DNA of 42,170 nucleotides from Microvirga soli (GCF_016734765.1 NZ_JAERQE010000038.1:1-42170), one strand, 5' to 3'; counted from the first letter of the stretch, positions 7,199 to 15,108 are shown. Translations and numbers: made by a program. The notes: a model not told the origin generated them from the sequence alone.

Positions 7199-8608
7199 AT
7201 GACAAAGCAGCTTCGGCTCAATGCCTTCGACATGAACTGCGTCGGCCATATCCAGCAAGGCCTATGGGCTCACCCGCGGGATCGGTCGACAGCCTACAAC
7301 ACACTCGAATACTGGCAGGATCTCGCCCGCACAGCCGAGCGCGGCAAGTTCGACGGGATCTTTCTCGCTGACATCGTTGGGGTCTATGACGTCTTCAAGG
7401 GCAGTCCTGATCCGTCAATTGCTCACGCGGTTCAGGTGCCGGTCAATGACCCCCTCCTGGTTGTGCCGGCCATGGCGGCGGTCACCAAGCACATCGGCTT
7501 TGGTGTGACGTGCAACCTCACGTACGAGCCGCCGTATCTCTTCGCCCGTCGCATGTCGACGCTCGATCATCTCACGCGTGGGCGGATCGGCTGGAACATC
7601 GTCACGGGCTATCTCGACAGCGCTGCACGCGGCATGGGTCTCGCCAAGCAGGCGAAGCACGACGATCGGTATGAGACGGCCGAGGAGTACATGGAGGTCG
7701 TCTACAAGCTGTGGGAAGGCAGCTGGGAGGACGACGCGGTTCTGCGCGACCGCGAGCGCGGGGTCTACGCCGATCCACGCAAGGTCCACCGGGTGCAGCA
7801 TTCAGGACAGCACTATCGGGTCGATGCCATTCATCTCTCGGAGCCATCACCGCAGCGCACCCCAGTTCTCTACCAAGCCGGCGCATCGTCCCGGGGCAAG
7901 GACTTTGCCGCGAAGCACGCCGAATGCGTGTTCCTCGCGGGCCCAACGAAGGAGAACACCCGTGTAACCGTCGCGGACCTCAGGCGGCGGGCAGAGGCGC
8001 AGGGGCGGGATCCTGCTGACATTCTGGTGTTTCTTGGCCGCGCTGTGGTTGTCGGGCGGACCCGCAAGGAGGCTGAGGAGAAATACGAGGAGTACCATCG
8101 CTACGCGAGCATCGAGGGGGCTCTGTCGCACTTCTCCAGCATCACGGGCGTGGACTTCTCCCGCTATGACCCTGACGAGCCGCTCCGCCACGAGGAGAAC
8201 GATGCCACGAACTCCATCCTGCGAGCCTTTACCGTCGACAGCAGCGAGACGTGGACGCTGCGCAAGATCTTTGGCCAGAAGGGTCTCGGCAGTCGCAACG
8301 AGCCACTCGTGGGATCGGCCGAAGAGATCGCCGATGAGTTGCAGAGCTGGGTCGAGGATACCGACATCGACGGGTTCAATTTAAGCCGGGTGGTCACGCC
8401 CGAAGGATTGGAAGACTTCGTCGATCTGGTGGTGCCGCTTCTGCAGGAGAGGGGCATCTACAAGCGCGACTACGAAGAGGGCACCTTGCGCGAGAAGCTG
8501 TTTGGCTCCGGGCAGGCGCGCCTCGTCAAGAGTCATCCGGGCGCATCGTTCCGCACAATCGGGTCTTCAGCTCTTTCGTCCCAAACCATCGCTCCCGCAG
8601 CCGAATAA
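7199..8608 (+). CDS. DmoA/DszA-like FMNH2-dependent monooxygenase (NtaA/SnaA/SoxA family)
   Basis: This 469-residue luciferase-like enzyme belongs to the long NtaA/SnaA/DszA(SoxA) branch, whose members are about 440-480 residues. Matching blocks are LNAFDMNCVGH at the start, FDGIFLADIVGVYDVFKG (about residues 52-69), VPVNDPLLVVPAMAAVTKHIGFGVT (about 80-104), RRMSTLDHLTRGRIGWNIVT and DERYETAEEYMEVVYKLWEG. The start, ADVVGVYDVY-like and QVPVNDP segments closely recall the dimethylsulfide monooxygenase large subunit DmoA. Substrates could be dimethylsulfide, a sulfone or another organosulfur compound. FMNH2 probably comes from the msuE product. The gene follows the HupE gene by 93 bp and precedes the MetQ-like gene by 45 bp. 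Confidence 0.85.
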   Translation: MTKQLRLNAFDMNCVGHIQQGLWAHPRDRSTAYNTLEYWQDLARTAERGKFDGIFLADIVGVYDVFKGSPDPSIAHAVQVPVNDPLLVVPAMAAVTKHIGFGVTCNLTYEPPYLFARRMSTLDHLTRGRIGWNIVTGYLDSAARGMGLAKQAKHDDRYETAEEYMEVVYKLWEGSWEDDAVLRDRERGVYADPRKVHRVQHSGQHYRVDAIHLSEPSPQRTPVLYQAGASSRGKDFAAKHAECVFLAGPTKENTRVTVADLRRRAEAQGRDPADILVFLGRAVVVGRTRKEAEEKYEEYHRYASIEGALSHFSSITGVDFSRYDPDEPLRHEENDATNSILRAFTVDSSETWTLRKIFGQKGLGSRNEPLVGSAEEIADELQSWVEDTDIDGFNLSRVVTPEGLEDFVDLVVPLLQERGIYKRDYEEGTLREKLFGSGQARLVKSHPGASFRTIGSSALSSQTIAPAAE

Positions 8609-8653
8609 GGCAGTCTGTTTCCCCTTCAGCTTTTGATTAGAGGACGTACAAAA

Positions 8654-9484
8654 ATGACTTCGTTAGTCGCACGGTATCACACGATCTCCCGTCGTAGCGT
8701 CAGCGCCCTTGTTGCAGGCGTCGTCGGACTCATGCTCCAGTTGTCGAACCCCGGTGCGGCCTTCGCCAAGCCCTTGAAGGTTGGGACGAGCGGTGGGCCA
8801 GTGGCCGAAATCATGAACTTCGCCGCAGAGCGGGCTCGGCAGCAGGGTCTCGATGTTCAGGTGGTGGAATTTTCCGACTGGGTGACACCGAATGAAGCGC
8901 TGGCCAATGGCGATATCGACACCAACCTGTTCCAGCATATTCCCTTTCTGAACGCCGCCATCAAAGGGCGTGGATACAAGCTTGCGCCGATTGCCCCGAC
9001 TTATGTGATGCCGGTGGGTCTGTTCTCGAACAAGGTCACGCGCTTTGACCAAGTTCCCGATAATGCGGTCGTGGCCATTGCCAATGATCCGGTGAATGGC
9101 GCGCGCGGCCTGCAACTGCTGCAGAAGGCCGGCCTCATCACCCTCAAGCCAGGGGTGGGTGATGCTGCGACTGTCCTCGACATTGTCTCCAACACCAAGA
9201 ACCTCCGCTTCCGGGAACTGGAAGCCGCGCAACTGCCTCGTGCCCTCGATGACGTGACTCTGGGTCAAGTCAGCATCAGCTATCTGTTGCTGTCAGGTGG
9301 TAACCCTGAGAAGGCTCTGATCGCCGATGGGTTCGGCGATGGGCACTACGCCCTGCAGTTCGTCGTGCGCGCTGACCGGAAGGACGATCCCAAGATCGCA
9401 AAGTTTATTGCTATCTATCGCTCACCCGAGGTGAAGGACTACATCGCCAGGAAGTATGGGAAGTTCTTTGTGCCCGTCTGGTGA
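8654..9484 (+). CDS. MetQ/NlpA-family ABC substrate-binding protein
   Basis: This is a 276-residue protein from the ATG at 8654, which has AGAGGAC seven bases upstream. A TTG 21 bases earlier keeps the frame but lacks a ribosome site. The N-terminus has an arginine pair (ISRRSVSALVAG) before a hydrophobic core ending NPGAAFA, so it is exported, possibly by Tat. There is no lipobox cysteine. The mature domain has NlpA/MetQ family blocks: LKVGTSGGPVAEIMNF, WVTPNEALANGDIDTNLFQH and AIANDPVNGARGLQLLQKAGLI. No MetN ATPase or MetI permease lies nearby, so it is an orphan and may share another importer. Position suggests binding of an organosulfur compound or methionine-like ligand. Confidence 0.88.
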   Translation: MTSLVARYHTISRRSVSALVAGVVGLMLQLSNPGAAFAKPLKVGTSGGPVAEIMNFAAERARQQGLDVQVVEFSDWVTPNEALANGDIDTNLFQHIPFLNAAIKGRGYKLAPIAPTYVMPVGLFSNKVTRFDQVPDNAVVAIANDPVNGARGLQLLQKAGLITLKPGVGDAATVLDIVSNTKNLRFRELEAAQLPRALDDVTLGQVSISYLLLSGGNPEKALIADGFGDGHYALQFVVRADRKDDPKIAKFIAIYRSPEVKDYIARKYGKFFVPVW

Positions 9485-10216
9485 CAGGAAGGAGGATCAA
9501 AGCTTGTTAAAGCTTAGTGGGCGTTGGTGTAGCTCGTTTAAGCTTTAGGTTAAGGCAGCCGGAGGTCGCTCTATTGGGGATGTGACTTCGAGCCCCTGCT
9601 AGGCGCCATGAGCATGGAACGAGCCGGAGGCGTTTACCCTCGTTTACCGCTACCGGACCGGTCAGACAGGAAATGCGCCAGTAATCACAGCCATAGCCTC
9701 CGGGCATAGTTGTTCTATAGCCTGCCGAGATACACAGCTTTCAGCGGCCAGTTGGGATTACTGACAAGCTTGCTGGTAGGGACATGGCACGACGATGGAC
9801 CGGGTTTGTGTACGACGACAGCGGATTGGAGTACGATTTGCGTGCATGCTCTTACTCCAGCAGCGGGCAATCCTATGGTGAACGTCATCCGCCAGTGGTT
9901 CGCTTCTCTCGAAGAGGTTGAGCGCGATCGCGACAGCCAAGGCTATGTTGTTGTTTATGGCGCCGCCGGTTCCTTCGTCGTACCGGTCGAGCCGGACAGA
10001 CAGCGGCCTGGAAGAGGGCGCTTTCTGCTATGGGAGTTGCTCCAGCTACACCAAGCTCAAAGCGCGGCATTCGCCTTGATACGGGGCCTGCATCCTCCAG
10101 GCCCCAGTAGGCTGCCTGAGCTACACCTGTTGCGGTCGGGAACTGAGGCCTAGTTTCGCCGTATAACAACCTGGATCCTTGAGAGATCCGCAGAACTGTC
10201 CTGGGAAGGAAACAGC
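9485..10216. other. Gap of 732 bp without a secure gene
   Basis: The first part has three AAGCTT-centred elements within about 45 bp (9501-9546) and the short dispersed repeat described separately at 9611. An open frame from an ATG at 9875 to 10153 (92 codons, containing GYVVVYGAAGSFVVPV) has no ribosome site and matches no family I know. I do not call it a gene. Confidence 0.4.
9611..9648 (+). repeat. Short dispersed repeat, copy 1
   Basis: AGCATGGAAC, ten variable bases, then CGTTTACCCT and CGTT. The same layout occurs at 19988-20022, and weaker similarity extends about 20 bases upstream in both (CCTGC...GCG). GGAAC and CGTT recall the -35 and -10 of EcfG-type sigma promoters, but the spacings (10 or 20-21) do not fit the usual 16-17. 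Confidence 0.5.
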
Positions 10217-10942
10217 ATGGCGCGCGTTGCATTGGTCACCGGCGGAACTCGCGGCATCGGTGCCGCAATTTCAACAGCCCTGAAAGCAGCAGGCTACAAG
10301 GTTGCGGCGAACTACGGCGGCAACGATGAGGCCGCAAACCAGTTCAAGGGCGAGACCGGCATTCCGGTCTTCAAGTTCGACGTGTCCGATGCCGCCGCCT
10401 GCGAGGCGGGGATCAGAGCGGTCGAAGCCGAACTCGGCCCCGTCGACATCCTGGTGAACAATGCGGGCATCACCCGCGACGGCATGTTCCACAAGATGAC
10501 CTTCGACCAGTGGTCGGCCGTCATCCGCACCAATCTCGATTCCATGTTCACCTGCACGCGTCCCGTCATCGACGGCATGCGCTCGCGCAATTTCGGCCGC
10601 ATCGTCATCATCTCGTCCATCAACGGCCAGAAGGGCCAGATGGGACAGGCGAACTACTCCGCGGCAAAAGCCGGCGTGATCGGCTTCGCCAAGGCCCTGG
10701 CGCAGGAGAACGCCAACAAGGGCGTCACCGTCAACGTGATCGCCCCGGGCTACATCGCCACCGAGATGGTGAAGGCGGTGCCGGAAGAGGTGCTGAAAGC
10801 CAAGATCCTGCCGCTCATTCCGGTGGGCCGTCTCGGCGAGGCGGAAGAGATCGCCCGCACCGTGCTCTTCCTGGCTGCCGACGACGCCGGCTTCGTCACC
10901 GGCTCGACCCTGTCGGTGAACGGCGGCCAGTACATGGCGTGA
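10217..10942 (+). CDS. phbB: Acetoacetyl-CoA reductase (PhaB/PhbB)
   Basis: This 241-residue short-chain dehydrogenase is expected to reduce acetoacetyl-CoA to (R)-3-hydroxybutyryl-CoA for polyhydroxybutyrate synthesis in the cytoplasm. The N-terminal TGGTRGIG binds NADPH and NNAG is at about residues 80-83. The catalytic Ser, Tyr and Lys lie in IISSINGQKGQMGQANYSAAKAG (about 131-153). The GITRDGMFHKM and GYIATEMVKAVPEEV segments are typical of PhaB rather than FabG. Length matches PhaB (about 240). The usual partner phaA (thiolase) is absent here. A phasin remnant lies just downstream on the other strand, so this may be a broken or dispersed PHB locus. GGAAGGAAACAGC precedes the ATG. Confidence 0.93.
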   Translation: MARVALVTGGTRGIGAAISTALKAAGYKVAANYGGNDEAANQFKGETGIPVFKFDVSDAAACEAGIRAVEAELGPVDILVNNAGITRDGMFHKMTFDQWSAVIRTNLDSMFTCTRPVIDGMRSRNFGRIVIISSINGQKGQMGQANYSAAKAGVIGFAKALAQENANKGVTVNVIAPGYIATEMVKAVPEEVLKAKILPLIPVGRLGEAEEIARTVLFLAADDAGFVTGSTLSVNGGQYMA

Positions 10943-10952
10943 TGCTCGCGCC

Positions 10953-11026
10953 GACCCCAGAGGGTCAGGCTGCTTGAGCGAGGGCGGAGCCTCGCCACAA
11001 GGCGACCCCTCCAGCCCCGGGGCTGG
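10953..11026. terminator. GC-rich hairpins downstream of phbB
   Basis: GACCC-CAGA-GGGTC (10953-10966) is followed by a perfect 16-bp palindrome CCAGCCCCGGGGCTGG (11011-11026). They lie between two convergent coding remnants and could end transcription, but neither has a T-run, so intrinsic termination is uncertain. Confidence 0.35.
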
Positions 11027-11059
11027 GTGTGCCAAGCCAGTTTCCAAGGCCTACGTTAC

Positions 11060-11275
11060 TTAGCGTGGTAGCGTGGGTCGTGGATCTTGCAGGGGCGAAG
11101 GTCGACTGTGTGGCCGAATGAACGGTGCAAGGCTATCCTGGACCAGCTTGGCATAGAGACCATGGGTCTTCGTTGATCGGCCGATGTATCCTTCGTAGAT
11201 GCTCTTCACGTACTCGGCCGGAACCTCAATCACCTGCTCAAGAGACTTGATGTTTACGCCGACCTTACTGCCTGT
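11060..11275 (-). pseudogene. Phasin (PhaP) C-terminal remnant
   Basis: The frame reads VGVNIKSLEQVIEVPAEYVKSIYEGYIGRSTKTHGLYAKLVQDSLAPF. This has the spacing of the C-terminal helix of alphaproteobacterial phasins (usually EYVKxxYEGYxxQATKxGELYxDLAKxxYKPFE). Only about 50 of the expected 110-150 residues are present. Upstream of about 11275 the same frame runs antisense-like through another gene and has no phasin similarity. No start codon with a ribosome site is seen for it. Phasins coat PHB granules, so finding a remnant immediately beside phbB fits a decayed PHB locus. The family call comes from the EYVK/YEGY/LY pattern only. Confidence 0.55.
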
Positions 11276-11607
11276 GTCCCTTTGAGATCTTTCGACTCTG
11301 GGGCAAGGGGTAAGAGGAGGGTGAGTTTCTTCCTGGCTCTCACAGGGGCTTCCACAAGCCCAGCCCGCTTGAGCCACCGCTGAAAATGGAGATTGGCGGC
11401 CCGTTGCGCCTTCCTCTGGGTCTCCTCGATGCCTTGCAGCACCACCCCGGCTGATCCGGGCACGTCGTTGAGATACCAACGAAAGCGGCCCTGGTCACTT
11501 CCATTCGAAACCCGGTACACCCGCGCAAAGACGTGCAGATGCAGGCTACCCACCACATCGTTTGGGTTGTTGTCATCAGGAATCGTTGGCTTCCACCGCA
11601 GGGGCAT
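11254..11607 (-). CDS. Conserved-looking hypothetical protein, 117 residues
   Basis: The protein begins MPLRWKPTIPDDNNPNDVV, with a beta-rich part (LHLHVFARVYRVS, FRWYLNDVP) and an amphipathic helix (EETQRKAQRAANLHFQRWLKRAGLV) before a basic, leucine-rich tail. I do not recognise the family. The coding pattern, with aromatic residues in strand-like blocks and a helical middle, looks like a real protein rather than an antisense frame. Its 3' end overlaps the phasin remnant by about 20 bases in another frame, which suggests the two were joined by a deletion. No function is proposed. Confidence 0.5.
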   Translation of the reverse strand: MPLRWKPTIPDDNNPNDVVGSLHLHVFARVYRVSNGSDQGRFRWYLNDVPGSAGVVLQGIEETQRKAQRAANLHFQRWLKRAGLVEAPVRARKKLTLLLPLAPESKDLKGTQAVRSA

Positions 11608-11898
11608 TTCTCACCTTTCTCAGCACACACCCTGCTTACATTGTGGGAGCTAAGAACGTGTTATGAGCGGGCTTGATCCTCCTATATCTGCTTCGCGAGG
11701 ATAGGCTTGTCACTTCAGCCCTTTGGTCGTTTCAAAGCTACGATGTGACGGAATGGACGTCTCGCCCTCCTAGCAGAGCGCCAGAGGGCTGCTGAGAATA
11801 GGATGCAGCCATCAAGTTGTTGATAGCTCAGGCAGGCATGGAACTCCCAAGGGGCGTCATCGTGTTGCCCTCCCATTCGAGGATCAGGTTGGAGAGCG

Positions 11899-12114
11899 AT
11901 GCCTGAGATGATTGAGCCGTCCCCGCGCAACCGAACAACCCTTTTCAAGCTGCGGGCGCGGCAGTGCCGTTTCATTGTCTCAGACGATCGGTCAGAAGCC
12001 GTCTTCTGCGGGGGCGAGACCCTAGACGGATCAAGCTGGTGCCCGTGGCATCGGCGCTTGGTCTACACAAAGCCGCTGGCAGGTGGAGCTGGCACTGCTA
12101 AGAGCGCTATTTAG
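11899..12114 (+). CDS. GcrA C-terminal-domain-like short protein
   Basis: This 71-residue protein starts at an ATG with GGAGAG seven bases upstream. It contains LRARQCRFIV, then VFCGGETLDGSSWCPWHRRLVY. This is the C-terminal pattern of the GcrA cell-cycle regulator (…CRWP…FCG…YCxxHxxLAY), where Cys/His residues bind metal. Full GcrA is about 170 residues and has an N-terminal helix-turn-helix that reads methylated GANTC sites. That domain is absent here. This half of GcrA contacts sigma-70 domain 2, so a stand-alone copy could act as a competitor, but that is inference. It may equally be a remnant. Confidence 0.6.
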   Translation: MPEMIEPSPRNRTTLFKLRARQCRFIVSDDRSEAVFCGGETLDGSSWCPWHRRLVYTKPLAGGAGTAKSAI

Positions 12115-12228
12115 AGGGGTTGGACCGCAGCTTTGTTCAGAGCGGATGCTGATCATGCGTTGCGTGCATAGGGCGACTAAGGAAATTTCATTTCAATATT
12201 TCAGCGGATTTGATAATGCCGTTGCGAC

Positions 12229-12305
12229 GCGCCGCACCTCTACAGTGCGGCGCTCCTTTCAGAGGAAGCTCCTCTGCACCTTAGGTCGCTGGCGCAAGCG
12301 GCCTA
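12229..12305 (+). other. Three consecutive stem-loops
   Basis: Three stems follow each other within 77 bases. The first is GCGCCGCAC-N7-GTGCGGCGC (12229-12253), a perfect 9-bp stem. The second is AGAGGA-AGC-TCCTCT (12261-12275). The third is TAGGTCGCT-N6-AGCGGCCTA (12282-12305), nine pairs including one G-U. They are 115 bp downstream of the GcrA-like gene. They may be a structured RNA or a terminator array. No T-run follows on the + strand. Confidence 0.4.
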
Positions 12306-12554
12306 AAAGGGGCGCGGCAGCGTGGCGCACTGCCCGGCAGGTCAAGCCCTTTGGGAAGCGCCCTGGCCGAGGCGCTGTCTAAAAAACCTCAACCAAGGCG
12401 CTGGTGTGCCAAGGGAATGACGCACATCCTGGATGTAGGCCGCTTAAGGTGGTCGACAATCCCGCACTCCAATTATACGGCTGCGGGCTTAGCTCAATGA
12501 CATGAGCGTTCTGAGGGTGGCAGCCGTCCGCATCCCACCACGCATTTTATTGGA

Positions 12555-12698
12555 ATGGCTTATCCTCAGATCTTCACCGTTCTGGTGACGCTGTTCCTGT
12601 TCGTCCTGACCTGCAGCATTGTGGTCTTCAGCAGTCGGGAAATCAAAAACTGGAACCCCGTAGATCCACCCATGCCTATGACTAGGCCTACATCCTAG
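12555..12698 (+). CDS. Very small membrane protein, 47 residues
   Basis: The ATG frame encodes one clear transmembrane helix, IFTVLVTLFLFVLTCSIVVF (about residues 6-25), then a short polar tail (SSREIKNWNPVDPPMP) ending at TAG. A single hydrophobic helix with a charged cytoplasmic-type tail is typical of bacterial small membrane proteins. No strong ribosome site is seen (TATTGGA only), so expression is uncertain. I do not recognise a family. Confidence 0.4.
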   Translation: MAYPQIFTVLVTLFLFVLTCSIVVFSSREIKNWNPVDPPMPMTRPTS

Positions 12699-13019
12699 GT
12701 GCGTAAGCCACGCAACCGATCAGCGTCAGCCAAACGGACCGGTCCGAGAGAGGATTCGGTACGCATTGTCCGGCTCCCGACGTTTGTCGCTATCGACCAC
12801 CGATAGGAATGCCGAACCACGCTCATGGCCGAGGTGAGGTTGTTTCTGCTTCCGATGAGGCAGGATTGCCGACGATCAGCCGTATCACGATCGGTCGTGT
12901 GTCCCACCGGCTACAGACATTGGCGGACAAATCGGACAGAGAAATACCCACCAAGCGGCGCGATTGCTCCTCCCTTTGGCGCTTTTCCAGAACCAGCTGA
13001 TTTCCTGAAGGTGTTCACC

Positions 13020-13151
13020 ATGCGCCAGACCGATGTCGCAGTGCCGGATTTTGCTCCTGTGCCGGCGCCAACGTTCACATCTGCCATGATCAGATTTGTA
13101 ACCTCCCTGGGCATGCTGATCGGCTTGAGCCTGCTGCTGGCTAGCCTCTGA
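13020..13151 (+). CDS. Very small membrane protein, 43 residues
   Basis: The ATG at 13020 has GAAGG nine bases upstream. The protein has a polar, proline-rich N-terminus (MRQTDVAVPDFAPVPAPTFT) and one C-terminal hydrophobic helix (MIRFVTSLGMLIGLSLLLASL) that reaches the end. It would be a tail-anchored membrane peptide. The longer open frame upstream of this ATG has no protein-like character. No family is recognised. The hydrophobic helix and ribosome site are the only evidence. Confidence 0.45.
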   Translation: MRQTDVAVPDFAPVPAPTFTSAMIRFVTSLGMLIGLSLLLASL

Positions 13152-13383
13152 GGGCGATGTTCTGGCGCCTGTGCTCTTTTCGGTACAGCCAGACTCTCAT
13201 CCTTCAGCCATGCTGATGGGGTCCATGATGGAGCGGCTGGGGGGCTGGTCCTCCCTGGAACTCAAGCGCCTCTGCCATGCGGGGCGCTTCTCTTTGTCCA
13301 GGGTCTTGAGGGCCGCCTGAGGCAACGTCTGCTTTCTCTCTCAAGGTTGTGCCCTAGGTTAAGGGCAGGGCAGACGCCCGTTC

Positions 13384-14067
13384 ATGAGAGAGGCCCGCCG
13401 CGTGCCAATACCGCGCCTGTTCGTCATCGCTCCGTCTGTGGCGCGCCTGATCCGGAAGGAGAGGGGAGGCGAGCGCGTGCTCGAGGGCTACTTCCCTGAT
13501 CAGCCTCAGCGCAGCGCGTATGTGCAGATCGAGGAGAGCCGCAGCAGCCTGAACCTTGAGGCTGGTGCGGATGGGTGGTCCGAGGAGCGGGCAGACATCC
13601 CGCCGGCTCATGCCCAGGCCCTGCTCGCCGTCAGCCAGGGTCAGGTGGAGTACTTGCGCACCAGTCTGTCGATCGGCTCACACGAGATCCAGGTTCTTCA
13701 CCTCCTCAGGCCCGCTCCCCTCGACCTTGTGGCAGTGGCCGTTCCATCAGAGAACGAACAGGCTTTCTATCCTTTGCCTTGGTTCGGCCCGGAGGTTACA
13801 GAAGACCCTGCTTACCAAAGCCACTCCCTGGCTCTGTCCGGATTGCCGCCAGCCCCTGAGGTGGAGATCACAGACGCGGCACTCAATAGCTTGCTCGATA
13901 CCCTGGAGGGCCGTTTTGGAGCCCATCAGCCGCAAGCTGCGGCTCCTCAGCCTGCTGCTCCTTCGAAACCGGCCGAAGCAGAAGACGAGGACGATCAGGA
14001 TAATCTTGAGATCGAGGACAGCGTCATTCGCGAACTCGCCCGGTCCTTGAGCCCTCGCAAGAGTTGA
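13384..14067 (+). CDS. Divergent CYTH-fold protein lacking ExExK (paralogue A)
   Basis: This 227-residue member A belongs to a four-member family in this window. Blocks shared with the CYTH/triphosphate tunnel fold are RLFVIAPSVARLIRKERGG (residues about 11-29), LEGYFPDQPQ and the helix AHAQALLAVSQGQVEYLRT. WFGPEVTEDPAYQSHSLAL (about 138-156) strongly recalls the WFGEEVTEDKRY segment of NeuTTM-type triphosphatases. The N-terminal catalytic ExExK is absent, and so are most acidic and lysine tunnel residues, so it is probably not an active triphosphatase. After the fold come a QPQAAAPQPAAP linker, an acidic stretch and a terminal helix SVIRELARSLSPRKS that other members also show. It ends convergent with a cold-shock gene. 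Confidence 0.6.
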   Translation: MREARRVPIPRLFVIAPSVARLIRKERGGERVLEGYFPDQPQRSAYVQIEESRSSLNLEAGADGWSEERADIPPAHAQALLAVSQGQVEYLRTSLSIGSHEIQVLHLLRPAPLDLVAVAVPSENEQAFYPLPWFGPEVTEDPAYQSHSLALSGLPPAPEVEITDAALNSLLDTLEGRFGAHQPQAAAPQPAAPSKPAEAEDEDDQDNLEIEDSVIRELARSLSPRKS

Positions 14068-14081
14068 TACGCCCGACGAAC

Positions 14082-14135
14082 GCTCAATCCCGTTGCGTGG
14101 GAGGCTGCCGCCCCTGCGAAGCCGCCCGATTGAGC
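14082..14135. terminator. Inverted repeat between convergent genes
   Basis: GCTCAATC (14082-14089) and GATTGAGC (14128-14135) are perfect 8-bp arms around 38 GC-rich bases. The element occupies the short gap between paralogue A and the convergent csp gene, a usual place for a two-way terminator, but it has no T-run. Confidence 0.35.
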
Positions 14136-14149
14136 TCCTACGGATCAGA

Positions 14150-14362
14150 CTAAGCTGTCTTCAGGTCCACAGCGGATTCTTTGCCGGAGCGGCGGTCAGC
14201 CTCAACCTCATAGGAGATCTTCTGGCCCTCAGCCAATCCACGCAGGCCAGCACGCTCCGCGGCGCTGATATGAACGAACACGTCCTTGCCGCCGTTGTCC
14301 GGCTGTATGAAGCCATTGCCCTTCTGCTCGTTGAACCACTTCACCGTTCCTGTCGCCACCAC
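14150..14362 (-). CDS. Cold-shock protein (CspA family)
   Basis: This 70-residue single cold-shock domain protein, an OB-fold that binds single-stranded RNA/DNA, has both RNA-binding motifs: KWFNEQKGNGFIQP (residues about 8-21) and DVFVHIS (about 27-33). The rest, LAEGQKISYEVEADRRSGKESA, is typical of Hyphomicrobiales Csp proteins. A second, closely similar copy is at 35380. The gene reads convergently to the CYTH-like gene A. About 470 bp upstream is without a clear gene, leaving room for a long 5' leader as in cold-shock genes. RNA chaperone function is family knowledge. Confidence 0.95.
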   Translation of the reverse strand: MVATGTVKWFNEQKGNGFIQPDNGGKDVFVHISAAERAGLRGLAEGQKISYEVEADRRSGKESAVDLKTA

Positions 14363-14835
14363 ACTCTTCCCTCAGTTGAAGCCGCCCAGGTGAGAGAAAA
14401 TCTTAGCCTCAGAATGCGGAGAGTGTCGAGCGCCGCGTAATACTCAAGAAGATCAGCGCCCACACAGAACTACATCTTGCCAGTGTCAGCACTCCCTGTG
14501 TGCGGTGGGGAGGCCTATAAGCAGTGGGCCGACGAGGAGCGCAGGGCTCCACATGTTGCCCCTCATCCCGAGCAGTAAATGCCACGAAAACAAGCTTCGA
14601 AATCAGCAGAGCCCATCACAGTGCTTGGGCCTGTGTCGCAGCTGTTGCCGGTATCGGAGACATCATTGGTTAAAGGTTCACTGGTGAGCCGACCGCACCG
14701 GATGGATCATCTTAGCCTCACTAGGCGTCGGATCGCGGCTGCTCACCTGCCGCGCGACGAGCGACGGAAACGGCGCGTTCATCCCGCTGCTCAGTAGCGC
14801 CGACCAACATCAGAGCGACCTCTGTCCCTTTTATT
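14363..14835. other. Gap of 473 bp, no secure gene
   Basis: An ATG frame on the + strand from 14579 (72 codons, MPRKQASKSAEPITVLGPV...) is basic and has no ribosome site. It is not called. The part next to csp probably holds the csp promoter and leader, read on the - strand. Confidence 0.4.
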
Positions 14836-15108
14836 CTAAAGGCTTCGGACTTGCTCTCGGGGCGTTACTACCAGATGCGGGTTGCTTCTGGCTCGTGCCT
14901 TGTAGAACAGCGTCTTGATGCGCTCTTTAATGGCGTGTTCGCTCACAGCCAGTTCCCTTGCTATGTCGCTGTTCTCTCGGCCTCTCGCGAGAAGGCAAAG
15001 GACACTGGCTTCCTGTTGAGACAGAACAGGGGCGCATACATCCATGTCGAAGTGCGCCTCAGGTCGGCGTCTTCGGATGCCACACAGGCAAATCAGGTTA
15101 TCAGTCAT
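14836..15108 (-). CDS. LuxR-type (GerE) helix-turn-helix protein, 90 residues
   Basis: The C-terminal two thirds is a LuxR/FixJ-type DNA-binding domain: LSQQEASVLCLLARGRENSDIARELAVSEHAIKERIKTLFYKARARS (residues about 29-75). The usual E at the first helix and the recognition helix VSEHAIKERI are intact. There is no receiver or autoinducer domain, only about 28 N-terminal residues with three cysteines (ICLCGIRRRRPEAHFDMDVC). Length suits the GerE-like single-domain regulators. It could be an orphan regulator, or the DNA-binding end of a split response regulator: a receiver remnant lies at 16502 on the other strand. The target is unknown. Confidence 0.8.
   Translation of the reverse strand: MTDNLICLCGIRRRRPEAHFDMDVCAPVLSQQEASVLCLLARGRENSDIARELAVSEHAIKERIKTLFYKARARSNPHLVVTPREQVRSL

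Noticed and set aside
9875..10153. Possible 92-codon gene upstream of phbB
   Set aside because: No ribosome site, no family resemblance, and competing frames on the other strand.
12484..12545. tRNA-like stretch (GCGGGCTTAGCTCAATGA...)
   Set aside because: The D-stem-like GCTC/GAGC is present, but no anticodon stem, T-arm or matching 3' acceptor strand can be formed.
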